Of a DNA stretch of 64,000 nt, positions 14,501-28,300 are shown one piece after another. A model generated the notes under the pieces. It did no database searches. It saw nothing but the letters and a program-made list of their open reading frames with translations, and was not told where the DNA came from. The position numbers were made by a program, and so were the translations under genes. Each line of letters opens with the position of its first letter. Position 1 is the stretch's first letter. The DNA lies in assembly GCA_030220185.1 (NCBI GenBank), contig JASPKZ010002337.1, positions 1,025,501 through 1,089,500 on the forward strand, given 5' to 3'. This DNA comes from Diploptera punctata (lineage: Eukaryota; Arthropoda; Insecta; Blattodea; Blaberidae).

Positions 14501-16304
14501 AGTGGATTTACAACTATGTAAAATCAATCTAAAGTAAAATTCAAGCAAGCTTGACAACCATGCTTGTGCAAACATTCTACTGCAAGCATGTATGAATATG
14601 TGTATGAAAATATCGTGCAAACATGATGTTTGCACAACAAAAAACTTGAGGACTTATGGAATTATCATACATGATTTAACGTGCGAAAGGAAGCTACGAA
14701 CGTGAGAATGTAAGCATGCAAACAGGAAATATGGAACGCGCCTTCCGAAGGATGAAATCGCGTTCTTCTATTTATTAAACACTAGCTAATTACCCGGTAT
14801 TGTCAGGGAATCTACTTATCCCGATTTCCTTGGCATCAATGAGCTAAAAGATGCTTTTCATGAGTTATCCGTAAAAAATAGACATATGCTGTCGCGGACA
14901 TTTTTGTAGATTTTTTAGATATTCAATTCTATGTACATTAATTTGGTGTATTTATTATGATTTAGGCAGTGTAAGTCATTTAAGCGTCCAAAAAGCGACT
15001 TTTTTTAGTACCACATCGATGCACTTTAGTTTAGCTCCGGTCTTGTTGTAGGTACGATAATATGTTATACATGTTAATCATTCCAGAAAAATCTCTAAAT
15101 GATGGTGAAACCCCATTCTAATCGGTGAAGCAATTTTTGAGTCCATAAAGGGCAACAGACTGACAGACGTACATTTGTATACATAAAGACAAAAAGTACC
15201 AAACATCTATCCCGTCTTTAACCATAACCTAATCCTGTCCGCCGCGTGCTTCATATCTAGTGGGCCCGGGTTCTCTACCCGGCCAGGTTGAAACTCTTAA
15301 TATTATAAAATGTTCAATATTAGTACTAGGAAAGATGTTCGGGTACAAGTTTCATTCGCTTGAATGTGTACCAGACAATCCAGTTAAATTTAAAAAAAAC
15401 CTCAACAATACATAGGCGCACATTTACGATTACAAAATCACATTGCCTACCCTTTAGAATTATATATGATATCCTATAGCTGACAAACTTAATACCTCGG
15501 ATTGCAGAGAGAATCCTCCTTCGGACTAAAAACCAGTTCCAAATTCAGATCTTGCTACACCCCCGAGGCATACTGCAAAGTTTTCTGATTCCTGACTACC
15601 TTCTGCTGGCCATCTAACTACCTGTGAAGCTACTATATCCAAGGGTGATTTATCTAATCCCCGCGTTAATATCTGTAGCGCCCCGCTATTATATAAAGTC
15701 CTAACTTTCCATATAACTGGGAACTTGTCTCTGTGCTTGAACCTCCGGCATGAATTCCATGAAATAGTTCCCGCCCTGAGAACCGAATGGGAGATTATTT
15801 TACTTCTGGAAAATTTTACCCCAATATAGGCCTAACTCATTTCCGCGTTTCTTGACGGTTGTATTTTTATGGTGAAAAGTCGTCACTATGTCGACGAAGG
15901 TATTTTTTTCGTCTGGCTTATCGCCTTCGACGTGTCCGGCATGGTTAACACTTTCGGCAGCAATGCTACCCCCGGCATAGCAGGATTCCTCATATATAAG
16001 TGGATTCTCTCCGAAAGATCTACCTACATTAGTAGGCAGGTTACGGTGAGGAAATGGGCAAGTTAGTGTTAAATGGAGAAGTTAGTATAGGTTTTGGCAA
16101 GTTAGGGTTAGAAAATTGGTGAGTTCGTACATCAGAATAGTTCAGCTAGTTTATTTACTAGAAGGTTTTAGTGATAGGTTGGCTACACTTTCTGAGCAAT
16201 GACTAATACATATTTTATATTGTATATATGGTGATTTTAGGTTACTTTCAACTTAAATCCTCACTTTATTTTAAGGTATTTTTCACATTTTTTTGGGGGA
16301 AAAT

Positions 16305-16357
<53 letters not shown>

Positions 16358-19300
16358 CTTCTTCATCATCATCCAAGGATTAAGCCTGTAGGCTCGATCC
16401 GGTTTCATGAAAGCTAGAATTGTCAAAATTGTTCGGACCATCTTCTGAGTGGGCGTCCAACATTTCTCCTCTCATGTGGTTTATAATTTAGCAATACATT
16501 TGGAAATAATTCTTCTGGCATTCTATAACCATGTTCTTTCCAAGCGTTCCTTCGATCTGTAAGTTTGAAAATATTTAGTTCCTTTCTTATATCTTCATTG
16601 TTTTTATTATCCAGCAGAGTATTTCCTGCTATATCTCTTAAAAATCTCATCTCAATTGATTTCAATCTTTGTTCTTGTCTTTTAGCGATCATCCAACATT
16701 CTGATCCATACATCAATACAGGAACAGCCATTACTTTATGAAATTTTATTTTTGTTTCTTTATATATTTCTCTCAGGTATTTATTCACGTATTGTAAGAA
16801 TAAACTGTGTTTTCTGTGTTCCTTATTTGAATTTAACTTGGTGGCATAGAAACCCAATCAAATCTTTATTGTTTGCAAATCACCTATTCTTTTTTGCTTA
16901 TAATTTTTTAACAAATATATATATTTTTTTATTTCAGTGCATGTTCCAGTCGTGGTATGTTTCTGCAGACTTCCACCTATACATTATATCGCTACTTCTG
17001 GTTTACTGTGTGTGGCGCTGGCCTCGTTTGGGATACACGATGCTGGGAATATTTACAACTCTCTCTATCGTCATTCCCTTCGTTCTTATTTACCAGAGCA
17101 ACTCCCCTCCTCTTCTCAAACCTTTCCCAGAGTAAGTATTTTTTAGTTACTCAGTTGAGTTTCTTATCGGATTTAATCATCCAGGTTTTATCAACAGTAA
17201 TCTAACAAGAGGTTGTGTTTTTTGAAAAAATCACAAGCGACAAAGTTGCGAGTGATTTTGTCTAATGAAAAACTCAACTTCTCGTTGGATATGGAGTGAC
17301 TATTTAGCGAATAATACAACATAAGAAGATAAAAATAATTATAATGTTTAATATTTATCAAATGTGAAATTACGTATTCCGATCTTACTCCCGGGCGATT
17401 TCTAAGCCGGCTGGATAGTTATAAATAGCATATCTTTACTGTTAAATCTCTTTGGGCTTGGGAAATATCAATAACAGATGATTTAATGAGAAGTAACTCT
17501 TAACAATAATGCAGATTCATTATACAACATTTAATACATTTTTAGAGCAACAGAACTTTTTTTGTAATTTTTGCAGTTGTTTTCTTTTGGCATTTTTTGC
17601 TGTACCATATCGATCATACATTGTTCAATAGATTTCCTTGTCAAAGAAGTAAATTTGAGGAGATATCTCTCATTACGAATTTTAAATGTCAGGTTATGTA
17701 TTCCGATCTTACTTCCGGGCGGTTTCTAAGCCGGCTGTTTAGTTATAAATAACATGTATTTACTGTTAAATCTCTTTGAGCTTGGGAAAAATCAATGACA
17801 GATGATTGTATGAGAAATAACTATTAACAATAATGCAGATTCATTATGCAACATTTAATATTTTTTTTAGAACAACAGAATTAACCCTTTTTGGGTAATT
17901 TTTGAAGTTTTCTTTTGGCAATTCTTGTTGTACCATATCGATCATACATTATTCAATCAACTTCCTTGTCAAAGAAGTTAATTTGAAAAGATATCTCTAA
18001 TTACGAACAGGAAGAGACACGATTACACTGGTCAACATGATTTTTGTTTCATGAGTACCAATAGTTGTACTTAACGAGTTTTTTTATCGTGTTTTCAAAA
18101 ACGTATTCGGAATTTCTCCATCATCCATAGTTTTTTTTATTTCAATTTCAATTAATGGATTAAAATAATTATTTTTAATAGACCATTTTCGTCCATTTGT
18201 CCATTGTAAAATAAAACGGAGAACACTTTCATCAGGAGATTTCGCTATGGAAAAGGGATATGGCCGATTATTGTTGGACCATCAAGAGGGATGCTCCACA
18301 GGCGAAATATAGCAGAAAATTGTCATTTTCTTACTTTCAAGGTGACTCCGAATGTTCGAATATTGTGTAGTTACAAATGTAGAAAATATTAAAGTGTTTG
18401 AATTTATAAATTCCTGTCTCTCGGAAACCTTGCGCGATGGAGAAAACCCGATATCATATTTGAATTCAGGACTAAAAATACTATCAGAATCACATATTTT
18501 TCTTTATGAGACAAAAAGTTTATTTTTTGTTGCTCAGTGTTATCAACAGGAAGAGGCACGATTATCGGCCTATGAGTTAAATAATCGTAGTTATCAAATG
18601 TTATTACACTTTCATATCCATTTTACAAGTCGACTGAACTATTTACTGACAAGGGAACTGTCAACCATTGCATTCCAAAACCTACCTTGAAATTTATTCC
18701 AGATAATAGTTGTGATATAGCCTACGAAGTCCGTGTCCAAATATCTCTTCTTCTTCTTCTTCTTCTTCAACTCCAAAGTTAGGCTGTAAGTCTGTGCCGA
18801 CTCAAAGCATATCCCTCCATCTGGTCATGGGGCGTCCAACGGAACGTTTACCTCTTATAATATATTATAAAGCATGTTTTGATAGACGAGATGTCTCTAT
18901 TCTATTTATATGTTGAAACAATTTTAATTTGTCTGTCAATTTATTTGTTAATTCATATATTTGTAATTGTTCTCTAATGTCGATATTGCGTATATGATCT
19001 CTTAAAGTGTGCCCTGCAATCCTTCTTAAGAAACGCATTTCTGCCGTTTCTATCTTCCTTTTTCAAAATTTATTTAATGTCCAGTTTTCACTTCTGTATG
19101 TTAGGAGCGGGACCGGCAAGACCTTATAAAATCTCATTGTTGTTTCTTTCCTGGTTTTATTGAGAAAAGTTCTTTGAATTGTGCCACACACATATGCTGG
19201 ATTTTTGATAATCTATTATCTAGATCTTTCTCTTTTTCATATGAAAATAAGCATCTAAATAATTGAAACATCTTACACGATCAATTGCTTGGTTTTGTAT

Positions 19301-22300
19301 AACTATTTTTTGATCGAATATGATATTTGTCTTTAAATGTCATGTACCGGTTTTAAATGCAAGGCATTAAAATCCGGCGCCAAATCTCTCATTTAAACTA
19401 CAGGGAAGTAATACAACTCCTGACTTAGTGAAGTGGATAACTTGGACAATCTGCCCGCGCGTCGCGTACCGTAATATATCACTCCGCTTTACTCGCGCAG
19501 GAAATCCAAATGCTTCACACAGCGAGTTGTAATAGGTGCACTTTGGCTTCGATTTATATGCATTGCAGTTAAAAATGGCTGATAATTATTTGAACACGGC
19601 CTTGGTACATCAAAACGCTTCTTTGGGAGAAATTTCAATGTAGGTTTCGGTATGCAATGGTTGACAGTTCCCTTGTTTGATCCAGCTCACGCTCTATCAA
19701 GATGTGATTCCAAAGCAATATACAGTTGACTAAACAGGAGACTATAAATAAAATTAGTAATGTTGAAAGTAACCTAATTTCTTTATTTATGAATTTATAG
19801 TTGTGTTGTATTACTTATAGAATGCCTTAGTACATACACATCCAATAATATCTTGTGTGTTACTTGTCTTTGATGTCCTATTCCTATTACACGAATTTCT
19901 GTATTTTTGCACTGGAGTTTATGCGTGTACTTTGTTATTTTTCAGCAATGTAATTGATGTGAGAGACACACGGTACTTCCAGAACATATACGTAGCCACT
20001 CACAACAGAGCCTGCCCATACTTCATAGGCGTTATTGTTGGAATTATAATCTTCAAGCTAAGAAACAGCACATACAAGCTTCCAAAGGTAACAGTAAATG
20101 CACTCTATCATGAATACCCAAAAAATAATTCACGAAAACCATCAAACATTTGTGGTGTTCGAGAGTGAAATAAAGTAACTGGCATTTTGATATTTTTAAG
20201 TTATTGGTCTCAAAATTAAAATTATAATATATAGGCCTACATATATACATATATACACTGTATAAATAATTATTCTGAAAGTGTGTTTGTCACTGAACTA
20301 CTCCTAAACTACTAGATCGATTTTTATGAATTTTTGTCTGTGTCTGATTGGGTCCCGGCATGGTTTAGATTCGCAATTAGACCATCTAAAACCATTAGGT
20401 GTAGGAGTTCACCTGAAGTAAAATTTAAAAAATCGCTCTAACGATCACATTGTCCGACGTTTCACAACGATACTCAGTATCTCCTTTAAAATAAACCGAT
20501 GTAGGTATTGTCCAAAAAATTAGCGAAATCCGACAATTAGAATTGGAGGTTTACTTAAAACCCGAAATTAAAAACTGCCTAAACGATTGGACCGATTTTG
20601 ATGAAATGTTGTGTGTGTGTGTGTTTATGTGGGCCTTTGTATGATTTAGATTCACAATTGGACTCGGTAGGTGGCGCTGCGATCGGGTTATAGGATCTTT
20701 TTATGTTAGATGTGTAATCATTTGCATTATCGCCATATTCCGCGCGACAACAATGTGACGTCATCACGCACGCTTCTTGAACCACGGAGTATTCTTGCAA
20801 ACTTATTTATTAGCGAAAATCTTGCCAACTTATTTAATAATATCTAATCACATCATAATTAGTGAAATTTAGGGTAAAAAGTAATTTATACTTTTATCAT
20901 CCGGCCATGACACAAGAATTGAACGTTCCGGCAGGACAACGTCTGCCGGGTCCTCCGCAAGTACAATTATAAAATTGTTACCTAATAGGTCCGTTTCCTG
21001 AATTTCATAAACCATTAATTGTGTGTAGGCATTTCGGGACTAGACCCATCATCTGTAGAACAGCAAGAGACAGGTCTGTATCTACTGACACTGAATACCG
21101 TACTGATTCATGCAATATTGCATTGAGGGTCAGTAGATGCAGACATATCTCGTTCCTCTTCTGCTGATGATGGGACTAGTCCCGAAAGGCCTCCAGAGAA
21201 TAATAGTTTACATAATTGAGGAGACTGGCCTATTAGGTAACAATTTTATCATTTTATATTTTAATTTTAATTTTGTGACTAATATGTCCGCTGTGGTCTC
21301 GTGGTAGCGTGCTGCCTTGTCACGCAGCGGGTCCGGGTTCGATCCCCGGTCGGGGCAGTTTTTCTGGGTGAGGTTTTTTATCGGGGTTTTTCCTCACCTG
21401 TAAGACAAATGTCAGGAAAACTTTAAGGCCCAAACGGTCCCCGAAATCATATGGCCATCATCCTTATCATTATCATCCTTACCATTATCATTATCATCAT
21501 CATCCTTCACCGGTGTGGAAAGCAACGGGAAGCTACCACACCTACACAATTCCCTAGTAAAGCTGCAAGCATAGCATGAAAATGCTATGATTGCAGTGAA
21601 GGACCTGCCTTCGGGCAAAATTACTATGGATGGATGGATGGATGTCAACGGAGCTTTATCGTGAATTTGATTAATGTTGATTATTAGACACACAAACGAA
21701 GTTACATAAAAATTAGTCTCCAGTTAACATTAAAGAAAAATCTAAACACTTCTGCCATCTATTGAGATATTAAAAAAATAACACTGAGCAACAAAAAATA
21801 AACTTTTTTTTTTGTCTCAGAAAGAAAAATATGTGATTCTGATAGTATTTTTTTTTCTCCTGAATACAAATATGATGTCGGGTTTTCTCCATCATGCAAG
21901 GTTTCTGAGAGACAGGCATTTATAATTTCAAACACTTTAATATTTTCTACATTCGTAACTACACAATATTCGAACATTCGGACTCACCTAGAAAGTAAGG
22001 AATGACGATTTTCTCCTATATTTCGCCTGTGGAGCATCCCTCTTGATGGTCCAACAATAAATCACTGAGCAACAAAAAATAAACTTTTTTTTTGTCTCAG
22101 AAAGAAAAATATGTGATTTTGATAGTATGTTTTCTCCTGAATTCAAATATGATATCAGTTTTTCTCCATCACGCATGGTTTCCGAGAGACATTATTTAAA
22201 TCCATTAATTGAAATAAAAATAAAAAGAATGTGGGTGATGGAGAAATTCCGAATACATATATGAAAACACGATAAAAAACAGCATTAAGTACAACTATTG

Positions 22301-25300
22301 GTACTCATGAGACAAAAATCATGTTGACCACTGTTTTTAGTCACACCAACGAGGTTACACAAAAATTAGTCTGCAGTTAACATGAAAGAAAAATCGAAAC
22401 ACTTCTGCTATCTGTTGAGATATTAAAAAAAATAATTATTGTATTTCACTCAGAATACAAAATAATATGCTATACTAGTGAATACCCAGCGTTTGCTGAT
22501 ACGCCTAAATAAATGGAATATGTATTTTTATTTTTAGTTAAGTAAGTTAAAAAAACTTAAGGGTTAATTAATTTGTATTGCATACATGATAGTTGCTGGA
22601 ATCAATTTTTAATTTTGGATTTCAGATAAACCCCCACTTCTAATGGCAGGATTTCGCGGAATTTTGGACAATATCTACCTTTATCTATTTTAATAGCATA
22701 TACTAATTTTCGTTGTGAATTATCAAAAATTGCCACCACTAGAGGGATTTTTACATTTTTGTTTCATGTGAATTCTTACACCAAATTGTTTTAGAGAATA
22801 ATAGATAGCGTCTAAACACTCTACGTAGCTTGAAACATGTATATACAAATTTTCATAAGAATCGACCTACTACTTTTTGGGTTTTGCGAGTACACACATA
22901 CACAGCCTGAATATATATAGGGAAGATCAGCTAATGTGGACCCTTCTGTTTGAGTGGACCCTGTTAATATCTTCTTTAAGTACTGCTCTCGAACAGAAAA
23001 TATTTTAACTTCTTCCCCTCATGAACTTTGACAGCTTCAAAGCCAGTTTCGTTTATTCTTCGTGCGAAGAAGAGTTTATTTGTGATATTTATGAAAATGA
23101 CCACTTTAAAAGTTTCTCAAGCTAGCAATCAATTCTTAATTTCTCCTATTGTATATTACAAATGTTGAAAAAACTCCTAAATATATTATATTATGTAGAT
23201 GCTGTTTTAATATACTGACAGGTTTGGTTTCATATTATGTGACATGGTGGCTGTATAAAATAATTAAACATAACAAAGGAATTCGGTTAATGTAGACCCT
23301 CTGGGTCCACTTTACACGAATACGTAAATTTTATCAATGAGGATGCTATCTGTAAAACCATTCACTTAATTAATTTTATTTAATATCCTTGTAATTTTAC
23401 TAAATCCAAAGACCGTCGCATCGCTTTCTGCAGTTGAATGACTTGTGAATGTTATAATCAACAATAATTTTTCAAAACATTAAATAAATATCAATGCATT
23501 TTAATTATAATCAGTCATAAATATTTTCAGATTAATATGTACCTGTCTGTATAAATTAATACAGCAAATAAACTTAAAAATAGACTAAAATTTAAGGTGG
23601 ACTCTGGGGTCACTTTATCCGAATATGGAGGTTAAAATGGACCTTTCTTGTAATGTAAAAAAGTTTATAAATTATGAAGATGTTTCCGTATTTGAATAAA
23701 ATAACAATGCTATTTCATAGTTACAACACTAATGATTCACTGAAATGAAACGAATTTAAAATCCCTCAATTAAAAGAAGAAAAACAACAAATTCAAAACC
23801 GGGGTCCAAATTATTCAAAGTTCCTCTATATATGTAATAAATCTGGGGGCCAGAAATATGTTTTATAATCTGGTGCAGGGATGCAGTTTGAAAGTAAAAT
23901 AGAATTTTCTACCACAATTATTGTAATCAATAAGTAGGCCTATCCTTGTGTCTCTCTACGAGACTTAGGTGTTATCCCCCTATATGGGAAAAATTCAACC
24001 ATACTAATGTATTAATTTATATTGACTTAGGCTTTCACGGCCGGAATGAGGTGTTGAAGATTTCCAGGCTGTTGGCCATGGTCTTGAGGCTTATATTTCC
24101 CTGACGCAGTCTCTGGCGAAACGTCGGGGAACTACAAACTTCAAGACCACGGCCAACAGCCCGGAAATCTTCTACAAGATCGTCATACACACTAATTTAA
24201 TTACACTTGTATTAGGATAGATGTTATTGGGTGTCCGGGGATCAGCGTTCCGTCTCATAGTGACATATAGGAAACCAAGGTAGTACCAGGATGGGAACAT
24301 TCGGTAATTTTTGCTTGGAACTACTTTTTATAAATGCTTAAGGATCTTTTACGAGCCTGAAAATCTTCAGACTGGGGGACCCACGGCTCAAAGTCCATCC
24401 CGGAGGACTTCCTCCACGGAGTTTTGCATCCTAAAAATATCCATCGACCCCGGCCGGGTTTGAATCCACGACTGTCGGGACCCGAGACAAGGAGCGTAAC
24501 CACCCTAGTCCACCTCGGCCGAGTTTATAATTATTTTACAGTTAGCACAGAACGATCAGTTATATTATGTGGAAGTGAAACATGGACTCTTTCTTTAAGA
24601 GAGGAAAAGAGATTACGAGTATATGAGAATAAAGTTCTTAGGAAAATTTATGGACCAAAGAGAGAGGAGAAGACTACATAACTGTGAACTACATGGTCTT
24701 TATAGGAAGCCAGATATAATAAGAACAGTTAAGTCTCCTAGACTGCGATGGGTGGGACATGTGACACGTATGGATAATAGAAAGATGTGTATGGAAGATT
24801 CTTGTAGGAAAACCAGAGGGAAAACGCCCCAGTTGACCAATAATGAGGTGGGAGAATAACATTTACCATGATTTGAGGTAAGTAGATTATACAGGTAATT
24901 ATTGGAAAACTTTAACTCAGGATAGGGATGTATGGAGAGCAAATGTCCGCGCAGCCATGAACCTACGGGTTCGATAGTGCCAGTTAGTTAGATGTTAGCA
25001 CATAATATCTATTCAACATGACTTGGAAAAAACAATCGCACTGAAGAGGGATAGAGAAGGGTGAAGTTATTTTATTAACCTTGTCCTTGGTTATATGGCA
25101 TGGTGACATATATAAACTTTCCGTCGCTACTAGCGCTTTCCTGCTGATGATGGGATTAGTCCTGAAATCGCTACAGATAAATAACTAATAAAGTTGAGGA
25201 GACGGACCTTTCGGGTGAATATTCCATAATTTTATGTTTTAATTTCTAATATACGATGCTTAACGGTTTCATGTTTTATGATATTGATTTTTTTTTGTTA

Positions 25301-28300
25301 AACAGTTCCCGTCGCAAATTGCATATTTCGGCGCATGGGGTTTGGGTGTTGGGGTAATCCTCTCCGCTTATGTTTTCTTCATCCCTGGAAGACCATACAA
25401 CGCTTTAGAAGCTGCGCTTTATGGGTCGTTACATCGACTTGGATTTGCAGCAGCTATAGCATTCTTTTTCATTGTGATGACATTTGGTAGCATTGGTAAG
25501 TTAATCAATTCCTATTTTTTCTCTTTTTCTTCGTCTTCTTCTTCTTCCTCTGTCACAGCAGTATAACAACAAGAAAGATTAGTCACTAGACCAAGAACAA
25601 ATATACCATTTTTGACTATGTATGCTCTGTGCCTAGTATAGATTCTCCATCACGAATGGTACATGACGTAATACATCTAGGAGCTACGAGAAGGCGAGCA
25701 GGGAATGAAGAAAGGGTAGCTGTTATCGCTGTGAATCCCCGATGCACGCGGTTCTAGGCATTAAACTGTATTAATCATTCAAGTACCTTGTGCTCTTTCT
25801 TGCACAGCCGTGTGTTTCAGTTATTAATATAGTTTCATTTGCCTTACAGTGTTTATAAAGATGCTCTGTGCCTAGTATAGATTCTCCATCACGAATGGTA
25901 CATGACGTAATACATCTAGGAGCTACGAGAAGGCGAGCAGGGAATGAAGAAAGGGTAGCTGTTATCGCTGTGAATCCCCGATGCACGCGGTTCTACGCAT
26001 TAAACTGTATTAATCATTCAAGTACCTTGTGCTCTTTCTTGCACAGCCGTGTGTTTCAGTTATTAATATAGTTTCATTTGCCTTACAGTGTTTATAAAGA
26101 TTGTGTTTTATTCGTTAATATTTTCAGGGCACGTAGTACTGAGTGTGACAGAAATATTATGACTAGTATTACATTATGCATTCCTTACTCTCGCCATCTC
26201 GTCAACTTTCAACTGTACGTGTAAATGTAAACAAAGGAGACAGGAGTGTGAAAGAAGATATAAAAATATAATACAAATAAAGTAAAAAGTAAAGTGATCC
26301 CACAACAGGCCCGGAGGCCCTTGGGGTAGTAGGAGGTTAAGGCTCCCACTTTTTCTAGACAATCGGCACTTTATGTCAGCCGGGTTGTCAGCCCTGCGTG
26401 ACGGCCGCCTTTAACCCCAGGAAAAGCATCTGGTACTCATTTCCGTTAGAGGCTGAGTCGACCCCAGGGCCATAGTGCCGCCAGAGGGTTTGGGTCAGTT
26501 TAAAAATCCTGAACCCAACGGGACTTGAACCCTCGACCCTCTGGCTTGTAGGTCAGTGCCTTAACCACTACGCTACGGCGTGCCCCCCATATAATACAAA
26601 TGCTTGGCAATAATTTAAAAACAGTCGAAAAATTTTAACAAACCTTTTAAGATTAACTTTTCATTAATTTCAGAAAGTCATAGAAATTATTTATTAGGTC
26701 TGTCTGACCAAGTTAGTTCTAGAATTACATTTGCAACAAACAACGGTTCGCTTCCCTGACACGACAAATCCACTGCGGTCTCCGTTCCGGTCTCTGTCCG
26801 GTATCATACAACTGGCGAAGACGTCTAGAAATTTCTAGAGACTGCCGGACAGTAGGCCTATATCACCAGCCATCACTCGAAGTGTCGCAAAAGCGATTCT
26901 TCTAGAAAATGATGCATAGATGCATCTCCAAAGCTCTCAGCAGGCCCCTCCGAATCCAGAGTCGCGAGTTCTCTGAACCCTTCTATACCTCTTTCGAGCT
27001 AATTTCCAGTTGTAACATAAACAAACCAGATGTGTGACTGAATTGTCATTGGTTGAATATTGGTTTCACATTTAAGCTTGTAAGAAAATATAGTAAGCTA
27101 TCACTCGAAAAAAAAATAAATAAAACTAATAAAAACATATAATCTAGGGTATGTCTACATAAGTTATATAGGATACACTATTAATGGATTAAATAAGCAT
27201 TTTTTTATTCTTAAAGACGCTCAATACAGAATACGTTAGGATTTTTATTGTTTCAAAATGTGCGATTTCTGTAGAATTTCTTACAACATTGGAAAATACA
27301 TCATTTGAAAAGCGGAGAGAAACTAATTATTTTGAATGTTTTCAAACAGTTCAGTGAAAAATACCCTACGTTAGCAATTGAGGATGCGATGAAAATAACA
27401 GCAGAATTATAGGTGAGTCAGCATAGGGCATATAGGCCTATTCTGTTAGAAATGAAATTGAAAATCAAGAATATGTATCGAAATCGTGGAAAAAACTTCT
27501 GATTAAATAGGACTATTTGTAATGTTTCTCGTATATGAATAAATAAGGAGTGGAATTACATAATTATCTTTGGTACCATATTATCTTGTAATTCAGTCTT
27601 AGGCTCAACTGCACTTCTACTAGCGCTTGATTTTTCAGTTATAATGTTGTAAACTGTAGCTCTTCTTCTGTATTTACTAACATTATTTAATATTTTAAAC
27701 TTTTTCAAACAATTTTTATAACATTATTAAACAATTTCGAAGTATTTATTTAAATATGCAAATCAAAATATTATAACACTGTTAGTCAATATTGTGAAGC
27801 TAACTGCTTTTTTCTCCACAGAGTATATTACTTAGTCGATGATTTTTCTATTGCTGTTATGGGTTATCGCTGGTTGGATTAGAGAGTGACAAGTAAGTGT
27901 ACACCCATTTTTAATAGACGTTTGGTAATTGTAATATTATTAATATATTTTTTAGCATAGATTTGGGGATTTATTGCATATATTGGTCACTTAAATTTCA
28001 TAGCGACGGATGGTAATCGAGGATGATAATCGATTGTGGGTTATCGCTGGCTCTATAAATTCTGGCTCATTCGCACTGTTGTTCTATAGGACTTTGAAAA
28101 TATTTCACGCTAGTTTAAGTGCAGTTTTTCCCAGTCTTATTTCCCACAAAATACTATGTTGTCTGAGAACTAGGTTTCTACAGATGACGGTTACGTATAC
28201 AATTCAGTCATATGTTGGGTAAATGTATCACTACGTTCCCGCAATAGACGGAGTAATATCTTATGCAAGTTTTTTTACAGTACAATTGGAACTGAGTTGT

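Noticed and set aside
16752..16857. Part of a 127-codon frame extending the 16938 exon upstream
   Set aside because: It runs into the opposite-strand LINE fragment; the acceptor at 16937 and the phase fit the exon alone.
25771..25986. 71-codon minus-strand frame across the 239-bp duplication
   Set aside because: It is open mainly because the unit is repeated; no domain recognised.
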